Counted from the stretch's first letter, positions 26,026 to 34,911 are shown. The stretch is 64,000 nt of DNA from Planctomycetota bacterium (GCA_020060765.1 JAGUZQ010000121.1:19565-83564); one strand, 5' to 3'. Numbers and translations: made by a program. Notes: generated by a model from the sequence alone, not told the origin.

Positions 26026-26873
26026 TTGACCAGTTCCACGCCGTTGTCGCGCAAGGCTGTTTTCACTTCCGGCGCTGTCAACGCCGCCAGTTCAGCGGCG
26101 CGGCAGTCGTTGATCCAGCTTTCCCCGGTTTCTTCCTCCACGGCTTTCATTTCGGCCTGATCGCATTCGCCGGGGTGGCACATCAGTTCCGAAATTCCGG
26201 TCGGAAGATTTTTCAGCAGTTCCAGTAAAAATGCGGTTGAGATTTTCCCGATATGCGTCTGTCCGAAAAAATAATCCGGCGTGGCGCATTTCCCTTTCGC
26301 CGTCGTCAGCGTGGCGATGGTGCGGAGCTTGGCCGCGTTCCAGGCGTTTTTCGCGCCCGGCCAGGGTAAATTTTTCAGCGCGAACGCCACTGGTTCGCGC
26401 AGGTTGCGCACCGCCGGAATCTGGTAATCAGCCGCCAGCTTTTTCATCAGCTTAGACAATGTCCGCCACAGCATATGGTGTTTCTCGCTGTCCAGATGCG
26501 TGGGTTTGACTCCTGCGTCCAGAGCTTTTTCGATCTGCGCGCGATATTCGATTTCCATGATATTGGCAAGATTGCGGGTCACGCTGGTGCGCCAGAGCGA
26601 GGAGGCGGAGAGTTTGAACTGCCTCTTGGAATTCAGCAGCGGATAGATTTTTTCCGAGGTGGAGACAGGCCTGCCGCGCAGGATGTTCAGGTGCACCCCG
26701 ACGCCAAGGCCGGGGTTACGCCTGGATATCTCCACCGCTTCGGCGAAGCCAGATGTGTTGCAAAGTAATGACGCACTGGAAAGGACTCCGCCCCGGTGCG
26801 CCTTTTCGATTCCGCTGTTCACGCAGAAACACAGGCCGAAGTCGTCGGCGTTTATAATCAGGCTTTTAAGCAT
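25995..26873 (-). CDS. ChbG/HpnK-family (YdjC-like) carbohydrate deacetylase
   Basis: A 292-residue metal-dependent deacetylase. The metal site is visible as Asp-Asp in LIINADDFGLC, His in GVGVHLN and the HLDSEKHHM segment, with CHPGE near the C-terminus. The fold removes acetyl groups from N-acetylated sugars such as chitobiose (ChbG) or acts in hopanoid biosynthesis (HpnK). The substrate cannot be told. The upstream minus-strand neighbours are an acyl carrier protein and a ketoacyl synthase, so a lipid or glycolipid role is possible. Its 3' end overlaps rarA by 31 bp in convergent orientation. Confidence 0.85.
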   Translation of the reverse strand: MLKSLIINADDFGLCFCVNSGIEKAHRGGVLSSASLLCNTSGFAEAVEISRRNPGLGVGVHLNILRGRPVSTSEKIYPLLNSKRQFKLSASSLWRTSVTRNLANIMEIEYRAQIEKALDAGVKPTHLDSEKHHMLWRTLSKLMKKLAADYQIPAVRNLREPVAFALKNLPWPGAKNAWNAAKLRTIATLTTAKGKCATPDYFFGQTHIGKISTAFLLELLKNLPTGISELMCHPGECDQAEMKAVEEETGESWINDCRAAELAALTAPEVKTALRDNGVELVNYGVFSPRFS

Positions 26874-26966
26874 TTTGTAAAAATCGCGCCGGGGCGCGCG
26901 CAGCTCCTGGTGTTGAATCAGCGGTGTCGGCTCGTTTCAGTCTCCAGCGGGAATCTCGCGAATAAC

Positions 26967-27209
26967 CTACATCTTGCCTTCGAGATAATTGACGGTCGAA
27001 GTCAGTGAGATCAGTTCCTTGTAATCATCTTCCGGAACTTCGACTTTGTGCTGCTTGCGCAGTTCCATCACGATGTCGAGAAAATCCATCGAGTCCAGCC
27101 CCAACTGGTCGCGCAGAGGCTCGTCGTCCTTGAGCGAATCAAAATCCTCGTCCGGGGCAATGTCGGCGATAATGGCCAGAACTGCTTCGCGGATTTCTTC
27201 TCGATCCAT
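26967..27209 (-). CDS. Acyl carrier protein
   Basis: An 80-residue acidic four-helix carrier. The phosphopantetheine attachment Ser is in LGLDSMDFLDIVMEL at about residue 40, and the rest (EIREAVLAIIADIA at the start, TSTVNYLEGKM at the end) fits ACP. It carries acyl chains for a ketoacyl synthase, most likely the one encoded upstream at 27374-28606. The pair stands apart from the core fatty acid synthesis genes, which suggests a special-purpose acyl chain. GGAG lies ten bases before the ATG. A 26-bp inverted repeat occupies the gap upstream. Confidence 0.9.
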   Translation of the reverse strand: MDREEIREAVLAIIADIAPDEDFDSLKDDEPLRDQLGLDSMDFLDIVMELRKQHKVEVPEDDYKELISLTSTVNYLEGKM

Positions 27210-27246
27210 CGTTCGGGTTCTCCTGTCTTAAGCTTGCAGTTATATT

Positions 27247-27382
27247 AGGGACTGAGGGACTAGGGGACTAAGATTTATTATCGGAAGATAACGATTATTC
27301 CGTCTGCTTGCAGCAATGCGATAACCGTAAAATTCCTGCACAAGAAAACTTAGTCCCTTAGTCCCCTAGTCCCTCAGTCCCT
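27247..27382. repeat. Perfect 26-bp inverted repeat built of GGGACT(A/G)A units
   Basis: The left arm (27247-27272) and right arm (27357-27382) are exact reverse complements over 26 bp, with 84 bp between them. Each arm is itself a short tandem of GGGACTGA/GGGACTAG/GGGACTAA units. The right arm runs into the last codons and stop of the ketoacyl synthase gene. In RNA it would form a strong hairpin between that gene and the acyl carrier protein gene. It could be a transcription attenuator, a processing site or simply a repeat insertion. Confidence 0.85.
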
Positions 27383-28606
27383 ACAAAATTTTTTCACAAT
27401 CACCACCGCGTTAATTCCCAGCATCCCGAAAGAGTTGTTCAGGATATATTTTACCTCTGCTTCGCGCGGCTGGTTGATTACCAGATTCGGCAGCGCGCAG
27501 ACCGGGTCGAGATTATCGATATTGATAGTGGGATGCACCAGCCCGTCGGTGAAGCTGGGCAGATTTCCCGCCAGTTCCAGCGCGCCGGCCGCGCCCATCG
27601 CATGACCGATGAAACTCTTGGTGTTATTGATATAAGTTTTTGTCTCCGCACCAAAGACGGTTTTGATCGCCTCGATTTCCTTGGGATCGCCTTCGGGCGT
27701 ACTGGTGCCGTGGGTGCTGATAAGATCGATTTCTTCCGGCTTCAGACCAGCGCGCTTCAACGCCAGCGCCATGCACTCGGCCTGCCGTTCAGGATTGGGC
27801 AGAACGAAATCGGTCGCGTCGGTATTGACGGCGTAACCGGCGATTTCGCCATAGATTTTCGCGCCGCGTTTCTGCGCGTCTTCAAGACGTTCCAGGATAT
27901 AAAGACAACCGCCTTCAGACACGACGATGCCGTTGCGGTCGCGGTCGAAGGGGCGGCTGGCTTTGTTCGAATCGGCGTGCGACGCCAGCGCGTTCTGCGC
28001 CTTGAAACTGGCGAAAATGCCGAAAGTGTGGATCGATTCGGAAACCCCGCCCGCAATCGCCACATCCACTTCGTCCAGCATGAGCTGCTGCGCGCCGAAA
28101 ATCACGCCGTAATTCCCCGCCGCGCAAGCCGCGCCGATGCAGGCGTGGGGGCCGGTGATTTTCATATTCAGAGCCGCTTCCCCTGCCGGATTGTTGGAAA
28201 TGCTGCGGGGGTTGTGGTGATGCGTCCAGTATTTGACGTCGTAATTGAATTCCTTGAGGCTGGCGACCTCATTTTCGGTTTCGACATTGCCGTGCTCGGT
28301 CGTGCCGACGTAAATCCCGATCCGCGAGCGGTCGGCGGTTTCCAGATCAAGGCCTGAATCTTTTATCGCCTCGTTGGCACAGAAAATCGAGATTGAACCG
28401 GCACGGGTGCCGCGACGGCGATCCTTGCGACCCTGGTATGCAGTTTCCGGAAAATCGCAGACCCCGGCCGGAACCTCGTCCATGTAGCGGGGCTTGATAG
28501 TCGTAACATTGGGCTTGCCTGCCAGCAGATTTGTCCGCAGCGTCGCCAGGTCGTTACCCAGCGGCGAGGTCAGGCCGATTCCGGTTATGACAATCCTGCT
28601 GTTCAA
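27374..28606 (-). CDS. Beta-ketoacyl-ACP synthase (FabF-like), TTG start
   Basis: A thiolase-fold condensing enzyme of about 410 residues. The start is taken as TTG at 28606 (LNSRIVITGIGLTSPLG) because GGAGAGG lies just upstream; further upstream the frame reads unlike the family. The Cys-His-His triad is complete: Cys in CIGAACAAGN, His in STHGTSTPEGD and His in KSFIGHAMGAAGALE. The enzyme would elongate acyl-ACP by two carbons with malonyl-ACP. Its neighbour is a dedicated acyl carrier protein. The changed context of the active Cys (AACAAGN instead of TACATGN) and the separate location argue for a specialised KAS rather than the housekeeping FabF. Confidence 0.88.
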   Translation of the reverse strand: MNSRIVITGIGLTSPLGNDLATLRTNLLAGKPNVTTIKPRYMDEVPAGVCDFPETAYQGRKDRRRGTRAGSISIFCANEAIKDSGLDLETADRSRIGIYVGTTEHGNVETENEVASLKEFNYDVKYWTHHHNPRSISNNPAGEAALNMKITGPHACIGAACAAGNYGVIFGAQQLMLDEVDVAIAGGVSESIHTFGIFASFKAQNALASHADSNKASRPFDRDRNGIVVSEGGCLYILERLEDAQKRGAKIYGEIAGYAVNTDATDFVLPNPERQAECMALALKRAGLKPEEIDLISTHGTSTPEGDPKEIEAIKTVFGAETKTYINNTKSFIGHAMGAAGALELAGNLPSFTDGLVHPTINIDNLDPVCALPNLVINQPREAEVKYILNNSFGMLGINAVVIVKKFCRD

Positions 28607-28811
28607 TATACCTCTCCGAAGCACGTAAAATCCAAACGCGCAATTTAAGCAGAAACCGGAAAAACTGCAACAGTATTTTGCGCTTTTGCCAGATTTCGGC
28701 AACTTTTGCCGGATATTCCGCTTTTTTACGCAGTTTAATCGCCAAACTTCCTTCTGGCGCGCGAGCCGGATATGTTATATTATACGGGCGCTAATTTTCA
28801 GGGAGCGAAAA

Positions 28812-29807
28812 GTGGATATGGACAATCTTCCCCGAAAAATCCGTCTGGCTATTGTCGGCTGCGGAAAAATGGGGCTGATTCATAAAAAGGCGGCGCAACA
28901 ACTGATCGGCGGCGCGCATGAGCAATATTACAAAGGCGGCGTGGGAAAAGTGTTGCAGCGGCTTTGCCTCGATAGTCTGGTTGATCCCTCTTTTCTCCGG
29001 ACAGGGAAAGACAGGGAAAATATTTTCCGCTTCCGCACGCACGAGGAATTATTGCGCAAGCGCCCCATCGACGCGGCGGTTATCGCCGCCCCTACTGTTA
29101 CGCACCGCGCCCTGGCCGGGGATTTTCTGACGCGCGGCATTCCCCTGCTGATCGAAAAACCGGTGGCGGAAAAAACGGCGGAAATACTGGAAATCAAAAA
29201 ACTGGCGGAAGACGCCGGAGTCTTCGTGCTGCCGGGGCATGTGGAAAGATACAATCCTGTTACCATCGATATCGCCGAGACTTTGAAATATAAGGTCTAC
29301 GGGAAAGTCACAAACTACAGTTTTGTCCGCACCTCCCCCCGGCCGGAACGGATTCCCGACTCGATCATTATCGACAAACTGATTCATGACGTCGACCTGC
29401 TGTTGCGGTTTTTCGGCAAACCGAAGGTGGAAGCGGCGAAGTTCAGCCGCGATAAGCAGGGGATAGTGATTGAATGCGACCTGTCCCTCCGGCATCGCAG
29501 CGGCGTTACCGGGCGGGTTTTCTCCTCATGGAAAGTGAACCGGAAGGAACGTTCTATTGCTATCGACGCGGAACGGGGACGGATTGAAGCCGACTTCACC
29601 AACAAGACCTTGTTCGTGAAAAGGCTGAACGAATTTCCCAAAGCCATCACCGGCTACGGCAACAATCAGGTCAAGGACCAGTTAGCGGATTTTTTCGCGG
29701 GAATTTTTCGCCTGGTGCCGCCGCTGGTGAATATCGACGACGCAGTGAAAAGCGCCCGGCTGATTGACCGGATCGCCTCGCTGGCGGCGGCGGAAAAATC
29801 TTGTTAA
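28812..29807 (+). CDS. Gfo/Idh/MocA-family oxidoreductase
   Basis: About 331 residues from a GTG at 28812, preferred because GGGAG sits six bases upstream; an ATG two codons later is the alternative. The N-terminal Rossmann fold reads KIRLAIVGCGKMGLIHKKAA (NAD(P)-binding GxGxxG). VIAAPTVTHRAL and LLIEKPVAEKTAEI contain the conserved EKP. HDVDLLLRFFGK supplies the D-x-x-D/H catalytic-type motif of the C-terminal domain. Family members oxidise or reduce sugars, often UDP-N-acetyl sugars for cell-envelope glycans. The homologue closest in role cannot be decided. It precedes the rsmD run by about 70 bp. Confidence 0.85.
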   Translation: MDMDNLPRKIRLAIVGCGKMGLIHKKAAQQLIGGAHEQYYKGGVGKVLQRLCLDSLVDPSFLRTGKDRENIFRFRTHEELLRKRPIDAAVIAAPTVTHRALAGDFLTRGIPLLIEKPVAEKTAEILEIKKLAEDAGVFVLPGHVERYNPVTIDIAETLKYKVYGKVTNYSFVRTSPRPERIPDSIIIDKLIHDVDLLLRFFGKPKVEAAKFSRDKQGIVIECDLSLRHRSGVTGRVFSSWKVNRKERSIAIDAERGRIEADFTNKTLFVKRLNEFPKAITGYGNNQVKDQLADFFAGIFRLVPPLVNIDDAVKSARLIDRIASLAAAEKSC

Positions 29808-29879
29808 TTTTCCCGCCACCGGTATACTTCTGGATTAAACTGGGGTGAATGTACAATCGTTGGTTTCGAGGATCAAAAA

Positions 29880-30569
29880 ATGGGTATTGTCGGAGACTTT
29901 TTTTCCTTCGTCGGCAGCATGCTTCTGGGCAAGAAGACTTCCAGCAATGAATTTCTGGAAGCCCTTACCATGGCCGAGCGTTATATGCGCTGGGGCAGCG
30001 AGCGCGGCGACCTGCGCGACTTCCAATCGGCTTTCGACCACCTGGAATTCTGCGACGACAACGGCGCCCCCCGTCCCGACCTGGTCTTGCGAAAATACGG
30101 CTGCCTGTCGGAAGTGGCTATCGGAGCGGTCGATCTGCTGATCAAAAAATACCACAAAGACAAGGATGGCGTCGGCAAGAGCAAGGACAAGATGCTTTCG
30201 GAAAAGAAATCGCTGGAAGTCGATATCCAGACCGCGAAGAAACGGGCAGAAAAACTGCGTGCCGAAGGCAGTGTGATCAAGGCCAAGGAAGAAGAGAAAC
30301 ACGTCGAGGAATACGAGGCGAAACTGGCGCATTACGACCGGGTGCTGGAATCCGACGAGACCCTTTCGGCCACGATGACGGCATACGAGAACATGGCGCT
30401 GCAGGCGGAAAGATATCTGGGCAGACTGGAACAGTCGCTAGTCGCGCTAGAGATGATTTCTTCCCTGCCCCAGGACGCGGCGGCGGCTCTGCGGCAACAG
30501 ATCAGCCTGAGGCTGGAAACCGCCAGAAGGCAGATCCAGGAGCAGGCGCCCAATGTGCCGGAGTCCTGA
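29880..30569 (+). CDS. Coiled-coil protein of unknown function
   Basis: A 229-residue protein with no signal peptide. The first 80 residues look globular (IVGDFFSFVGSMLLGKK, then AERYMRWGSERGDLRDFQSAFDHLEF). The rest is a long Lys/Glu/Ala-rich coiled coil (about 85-220) broken once near residue 165. The start has GAGGATC upstream. The stop directly precedes the rsmD ATG (TGAATG). I do not recognise the family. The position at the head of a five-gene run with the kinase-like PilZ protein suggests a shared cytoplasmic function, but that is inference. Confidence 0.7.
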   Translation: MGIVGDFFSFVGSMLLGKKTSSNEFLEALTMAERYMRWGSERGDLRDFQSAFDHLEFCDDNGAPRPDLVLRKYGCLSEVAIGAVDLLIKKYHKDKDGVGKSKDKMLSEKKSLEVDIQTAKKRAEKLRAEGSVIKAKEEEKHVEEYEAKLAHYDRVLESDETLSATMTAYENMALQAERYLGRLEQSLVALEMISSLPQDAAAALRQQISLRLETARRQIQEQAPNVPES

Positions 30570-31139
30570 ATGCGCGTAATCGCCGGAACGGCCCGCCGCG
30601 TTCTGCTTAATGTCCATCAGGAAAGCGAAACGCGCCCGTTTCTGGAAATGGCGCGAGGCGCATTGTTCAACGCTCTGGCCGCGTTTGTGCCGGAAGCGCG
30701 GGTGCTGGATCTGTATGCGGGCAGCGGCGCACTCGGGATCGAAGCCTTGAGCCGAGGGGCTGAAAGCGCGATCTTTGTCGAAGTCGACCGCAAGGCGCAA
30801 ACCGTGCTGCGGGAAAACCTGGAAAGGTGCAAACTCGCAGGCGGCAGGATCATGCCGGGTTTCGTGCAGGGAGTCCTCCCCGGACTCAAGGGCGAGTTCG
30901 ATCTGATTTTTCTCGATCCGCCTTTCGCCGACGCGGCGAAATGGGAGACCCTGCCCGAAACAGAAACCATTGTCAGGGAAACCAGTCGGCTGCTGGCTCC
31001 GGGGGGACTACTGGTGTTCCGCTTCGAACAGAAAAAACGCCAGCCACCTGGCTGGAACCCTCTGGAGCTGCTGCGGGATCGGTGTTACGGCCGCAGTCGG
31101 GTGTGTGTTTACGGGCGTCAAGAATCCGACGGAGAGTGA
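30570..31139 (+). CDS. rsmD: 16S rRNA (guanine966-N2)-methyltransferase RsmD
   Basis: A 189-residue methyltransferase that modifies G966 of 16S rRNA with SAM. It starts MRVIAGTARR and continues RPFLEMARGALFNAL, both typical of RsmD. The SAM loop is VLDLYAGSGALGIEALSRGA, EVDRKAQ binds the ribose, and the catalytic LDPPF follows. Length is normal. It begins directly at the stop of the preceding gene, and the next gene starts one base after its stop, so it is embedded in an operon of otherwise unknown genes. Confidence 0.93.
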   Translation: MRVIAGTARRVLLNVHQESETRPFLEMARGALFNALAAFVPEARVLDLYAGSGALGIEALSRGAESAIFVEVDRKAQTVLRENLERCKLAGGRIMPGFVQGVLPGLKGEFDLIFLDPPFADAAKWETLPETETIVRETSRLLAPGGLLVFRFEQKKRQPPGWNPLELLRDRCYGRSRVCVYGRQESDGE

Positions 31140-31140
31140 G

Positions 31141-32805
31141 TTGGCCGAGCCGCGCGAAAACGAGCTGGAACAACAGCAGGCGGAACTGACCGGGGAATAT
31201 CTCTCCCTGCGCGCCGAGGCTGGCGAAGACGCCAAAGCCAAGCGCAAACTCTCCCAACTCCAGCAGAAGCTGGACGGACTCTACTGGAAAAAGGTCGAGA
31301 GCCTGCTGGAAAGCCGGGTCTCTTCCGACCGCGACGAACTTAATTTCAGCGACGAGGAACGCCTGCTCATAGACGTCGGCCTGCTGGATGTGGCGCTGGT
31401 GGAAAACGCGGCGGAAAATCTGCCGCAGACCTTGGTGGAGGAACTCAACCAGCCCGGACCGCTGAATCATTTTTACCTTTCCGAGTGGCTGGAAGACCGC
31501 TACCGGCGCTACCGGCTGACGGAAGACGTCACCGCCGCCGACAAGGAAAGCGAACAGCAGCAGGCCAGTAAACTGCAACAGGCGCGGCTGGCGGTACTGG
31601 CAAAGCTCAAAGCCCTTTTCGTCGGCCTGCCCGGCATCACCCAGGAACTGTCGGCTCTTCTCACCAGCGGCAAGCTGGACGAACAGATTCTGGCTCTCGA
31701 CGTCGCCTTGCTGTCCAACCGGAAACTGCGGCGAGGGTTTCGTCAGCGTAAGCGACTGATTCTGATGCGCGGGCAGATACTGCTGAAGGCGCGCGCGCGT
31801 ACCCGTGACGCGGCAGCGCTGAAACTGTTCGACCTGCTGGAGGAAATCTTTGTCCGCGACTGGCGCGAACGCTACGCCGCCCGGGGCAAGAACAAGCAGA
31901 AGTCCAGCACGACCGAACTCAAGGCTACTGTCTCCCGCGACAAGGCGGTTGACTACCTGTTGAGCGAATTGCGGTTCGTCAAGACCCTGCTGCCGGTTGG
32001 TGCGCTGGCCGGGGGAGTGGCCCGGACTTGCGCGGTGATGTTTGCCGAAGGCCCCCGCGTGACCATGGCCGACACCTCGCGCGGATTTGCCCTGGCGCAG
32101 GCCTGCGACCGGGAATACACGGTCGACCCGGTGGTGCTGGTGGCGCCGTTCAAGGGACGGGGCATCTTCGAATGGGATCGCGACAGTTTGGTAGTGAGTC
32201 TGCATCCGGTGGAAAACCCGCTGGATTCGGTCGCCAACGCCGCAGGCAATTATCACATGCTGATCGACTCTTTCCAGAACGAGGGAAAGTTGCGCAAAAG
32301 TTACGAAGCCGCTTTTCCGGGAGAAAATTTCCAGCAGTCGTTCCAGTCCGATTTCCGGGCGTGGGTGACGAAGGTGGGAAGGGGCGAAACCGGCGGCATG
32401 GATGCGGCGCGGCGCGATTTTTTCCGCGAGAACATCGGCCCCAACGTTGACGGGGTGCTGGCTCCGGCGACGTTGCGCAACCTCGGCCCCCAGGCGCGGC
32501 AGATGTTCCGCAAGCGGCTGGAAAAGCAGGTTTCCCTTTCCGGCGACGATGGCAACCTGCGCCACCGCCTGGCTGTGCTCCACTGGCAGGACGAAAACCT
32601 GGACAAGGCGCTGGCCGAAATGGCTGCCGCCGCCAAGCTGTTGCCCGGCAACGGCGCCGTCCTCTTCAGCCTGGGGAGGCTGCTGGAGGAAAAAGGCGAC
32701 AGGGACAAGGCGGCGGGAATGTTTCAGATCTGCGCAAAAAAGGCGGCTGATTCAATCTGGAAACTTTACGCGGAAGAAAAAGTCCGGTCGCTCAGTAGAA
32801 AATAG
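31141..32805 (+). CDS. Large TPR-containing protein of unknown function, TTG start
   Basis: About 554 residues. The frame is open further upstream over rsmD, but TTG at 31141 has GGAG six bases before it and follows the rsmD stop. The N-terminal half is helical and charged (coiled-coil-like, about 1-290). A central region has a distinctive stretch VDPVVLVAPFKGRGIFEWDR followed by SLHPVENPLDSVANAAGNYHMLIDSF. I cannot assign it. The C-terminus (about 475-550) carries TPR-like helices (AVLHWQDENLDKALAEMAAA, VLFSLGRLLEEKGDRDKAAG). No signal peptide or membrane helix is seen. It lies between rsmD and a small membrane protein. Confidence 0.7.
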   Translation: MAEPRENELEQQQAELTGEYLSLRAEAGEDAKAKRKLSQLQQKLDGLYWKKVESLLESRVSSDRDELNFSDEERLLIDVGLLDVALVENAAENLPQTLVEELNQPGPLNHFYLSEWLEDRYRRYRLTEDVTAADKESEQQQASKLQQARLAVLAKLKALFVGLPGITQELSALLTSGKLDEQILALDVALLSNRKLRRGFRQRKRLILMRGQILLKARARTRDAAALKLFDLLEEIFVRDWRERYAARGKNKQKSSTTELKATVSRDKAVDYLLSELRFVKTLLPVGALAGGVARTCAVMFAEGPRVTMADTSRGFALAQACDREYTVDPVVLVAPFKGRGIFEWDRDSLVVSLHPVENPLDSVANAAGNYHMLIDSFQNEGKLRKSYEAAFPGENFQQSFQSDFRAWVTKVGRGETGGMDAARRDFFRENIGPNVDGVLAPATLRNLGPQARQMFRKRLEKQVSLSGDDGNLRHRLAVLHWQDENLDKALAEMAAAAKLLPGNGAVLFSLGRLLEEKGDRDKAAGMFQICAKKAADSIWKLYAEEKVRSLSRK

Positions 32806-32821
32806 TCTTGGAGCTGAACCC

Positions 32822-33370
32822 TTGCACCTGTTGACGCTGGCTCAAGCCGAATTCGGTATGGTTCAAATCGCATTGCTGGCGCTGATCGTGATTATCGCCG
32901 TCGCCACTCCGGCGCTGGTAAGAATCGCCAGGATGAAACGAAACTCCGCCAGCACTGGCGGCGGGGATAATAACGGCGATTGCCTGCGCCTGGAAAACCG
33001 CGTGCGGCAGACCGCCGACAAGGCGCTGGTGGATCTGCTGGAAGCCAGCCGCGAAATCAGCGCGCAGATCGATATGAAAATCCGGATGCTGAACAAGCTG
33101 GTCAAGGACGCCGACACTGAAAGCCGCCGGCTGGAAAAGCTGCTGGGACTGTGCGCACAGGTGAAGGAATCCCCGGGAAAAGTGATAATAAAGGAACCGG
33201 AGCCGGTAAAACCGCAACCGCACCGGGAAGAACTGCCGCTGCTGCACCGGCAGATCGGAGAATTGTCGCAAGCGGGGAAAAGTCCGGCGGAAATCGCGCG
33301 CGCGACCCGGCTCAGCTTGCACGAAGTCAACCTGGTGCTGCATCTGCTGACCGCCAAAAGTGAAAGATAG
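32822..33370 (+). CDS. Small membrane protein with coiled coil and HTH-like end
   Basis: About 182 residues from TTG at 32822, chosen for the GGAG eight bases upstream; ATG at 32858 is the alternative but lacks a ribosome binding site. One N-terminal membrane helix (VQIALLALIVIIAVATPALV) is followed by a basic region and a coiled coil (about 60-120). A Pro-rich linker (KEPEPVKPQPH) comes next. The end (IGELSQAGKSPAEIARATRLSLHEVNLVLHLL) reads like a helix-turn-helix similar to sigma-region-4 or DUF6115 proteins. It sits between the TPR protein and the kinase-like PilZ gene. Function unknown. Confidence 0.7.
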   Translation: MHLLTLAQAEFGMVQIALLALIVIIAVATPALVRIARMKRNSASTGGGDNNGDCLRLENRVRQTADKALVDLLEASREISAQIDMKIRMLNKLVKDADTESRRLEKLLGLCAQVKESPGKVIIKEPEPVKPQPHREELPLLHRQIGELSQAGKSPAEIARATRLSLHEVNLVLHLLTAKSER

Positions 33371-33378
33371 ACAATATA

Positions 33379-34911
33379 ATGAATGAAGATTTGAATTTTC
33401 CCAAGCAGGACAAGCCCACACTTTACAATCCGCCCGCAGCCGGAGAATCCGGCATTCTCGCGGGCGAATGCGTGGAAGGTTTCCGCATCAATTTCGTCAT
33501 CGGTCAGGGGCCGCGCTCTTACCTGCACGAAGGCGAGCAGGTAACGCTCCGGCGCAAGGTGGCCATCAAGGTGCTGAAAAGATCATTCGTCACCGACGTC
33601 AAGCAGATCACGGATTTTCTCGAGGCGGGTCGAAGCTGTTCCAGCCTGATCCATCCCCACATCGTGCAGATTTACAACGTCATCTCCGCCGGCGACCTGT
33701 ATTTCATCGTCAGCGAATTGGTGCAGGATAAATGCGTCGCCGAACTGGCCGACAGCGGCACCATGCAGACCGAATCGGTGCTGCGCCTGCTGGCCGAAGC
33801 CGCCGCGGCGCTGCACCAGGCTCATTCCCGCGGCATTGTGCACGGCAATCTCGCGCCGACCAATATTTTTTACGGCGAAGAAACCGGCACGCGTATCGCC
33901 GATTTCCTGCACGACCCTTTTGCGGGCTTCGGCTTCAAAACGAAGGGCTGGCAGTCCAAGCGCGCGCTGTTCCTCTCTCCCGAGCAGCTGGGCGGCGGGG
34001 CAGCCAGCATCGCGGGCGACATTTTTTCCCTGGCCGCCAACGCCTTTCTGCTGGCGACGGGGGGAGAACCGTATAACGAGGAGGAAATCCAGCAATTCGT
34101 CAACGGCGAGGGCGGAGTCATTTCCCCGGTCGCGCACGAGGCCAACCCCGGCGTGCCGATGGCGCTGTCGGATCTGCTGGGCGACATGCTGCACCCGGAT
34201 CCGCTGCACCGGCCAGTGTCTATGGAAACCGTTTCCGAGCGGATCGACAAGGTGGTGGAGACCCTGCGCCTGAGCAATACCGGCGACCACAAATTGCTGT
34301 CGAAGATCAAGAGCCTGAAAGAGCCGTGTCGCCGCAAATACAAGCGTCTGCGCACCGATATGGACGTGAAGATTACCCCGCGTTCGACCAGCGAGAAAAG
34401 CGCGCTGATGCTGCTCAGTAAAATCGAGAATATCAGCGAAAACGGCGCCTTCATCAATCTGCAGAACCCGCCGCCCATCGGCACTTTCGTCACGCTGGAG
34501 TTCAACCTGACTCCGGACGGGACGCGGGTGAACGCGCTGGGGGTGGTACGCTGGATCAGCCGCGATTCGGACAACCTCGGCATCGGCGTGCAGTTCCTGG
34601 AAGTCTCCACCACCAGCCGCAAACACCTGCGCCATTTCGTCGACAAGCGCATGGCACGGGAAATCGCCCACGCCCTCTCCCGCACCCAGACGCACAAGAT
34701 CATCCTCAAGGCGCTGGTCTGCCACTGGGGTCAGGATATTCCTCTCGACAGCCTGGTCAAAAGCACAGGCACGGGACGGGCGCTGTTGTCGAAAGTGCTG
34801 GCGGATTTCGAGAAGTACGGCCTGATCAAACTGAAACTGAACGCCATTGAATGTATCGCCCCAGCCACCCCAGGCATTAACGAGGCACTGCATAACATGA
34901 TCGGGTGCTGA
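33379..34911 (+). CDS. Kinase-like protein lacking the HRD aspartate, fused to a PilZ domain
   Basis: A 510-residue fusion. Residues about 33-295 have a protein-kinase fold: VAIK with Lys64 and SPEQLGGG at the activation-segment end. But the Gly-rich loop is degenerate (GQGPRSY), the catalytic HRD reads HGN (Asp replaced by Asn157) and DFG reads DFL. It is therefore probably a pseudokinase. Residues about 315-430 form a PilZ domain with both c-di-GMP elements: R319-x3-R323 in CRRKYKR and N351-I-S-E-N-G356. A helical winged-helix-like end (about 435-510) follows. It may sense c-di-GMP and signal by binding partners. It is last in the rsmD run, eight bases after the membrane protein gene. Confidence 0.85.
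   Translation: MNEDLNFPKQDKPTLYNPPAAGESGILAGECVEGFRINFVIGQGPRSYLHEGEQVTLRRKVAIKVLKRSFVTDVKQITDFLEAGRSCSSLIHPHIVQIYNVISAGDLYFIVSELVQDKCVAELADSGTMQTESVLRLLAEAAAALHQAHSRGIVHGNLAPTNIFYGEETGTRIADFLHDPFAGFGFKTKGWQSKRALFLSPEQLGGGAASIAGDIFSLAANAFLLATGGEPYNEEEIQQFVNGEGGVISPVAHEANPGVPMALSDLLGDMLHPDPLHRPVSMETVSERIDKVVETLRLSNTGDHKLLSKIKSLKEPCRRKYKRLRTDMDVKITPRSTSEKSALMLLSKIENISENGAFINLQNPPPIGTFVTLEFNLTPDGTRVNALGVVRWISRDSDNLGIGVQFLEVSTTSRKHLRHFVDKRMAREIAHALSRTQTHKIILKALVCHWGQDIPLDSLVKSTGTGRALLSKVLADFEKYGLIKLKLNAIECIAPATPGINEALHNMIGC

Noticed and set aside
30973..32583. Minus-strand open frame of 536 codons
   Set aside because: Antisense to the TPR protein gene, which has a ribosome site and operon context; the antisense product has no domain.
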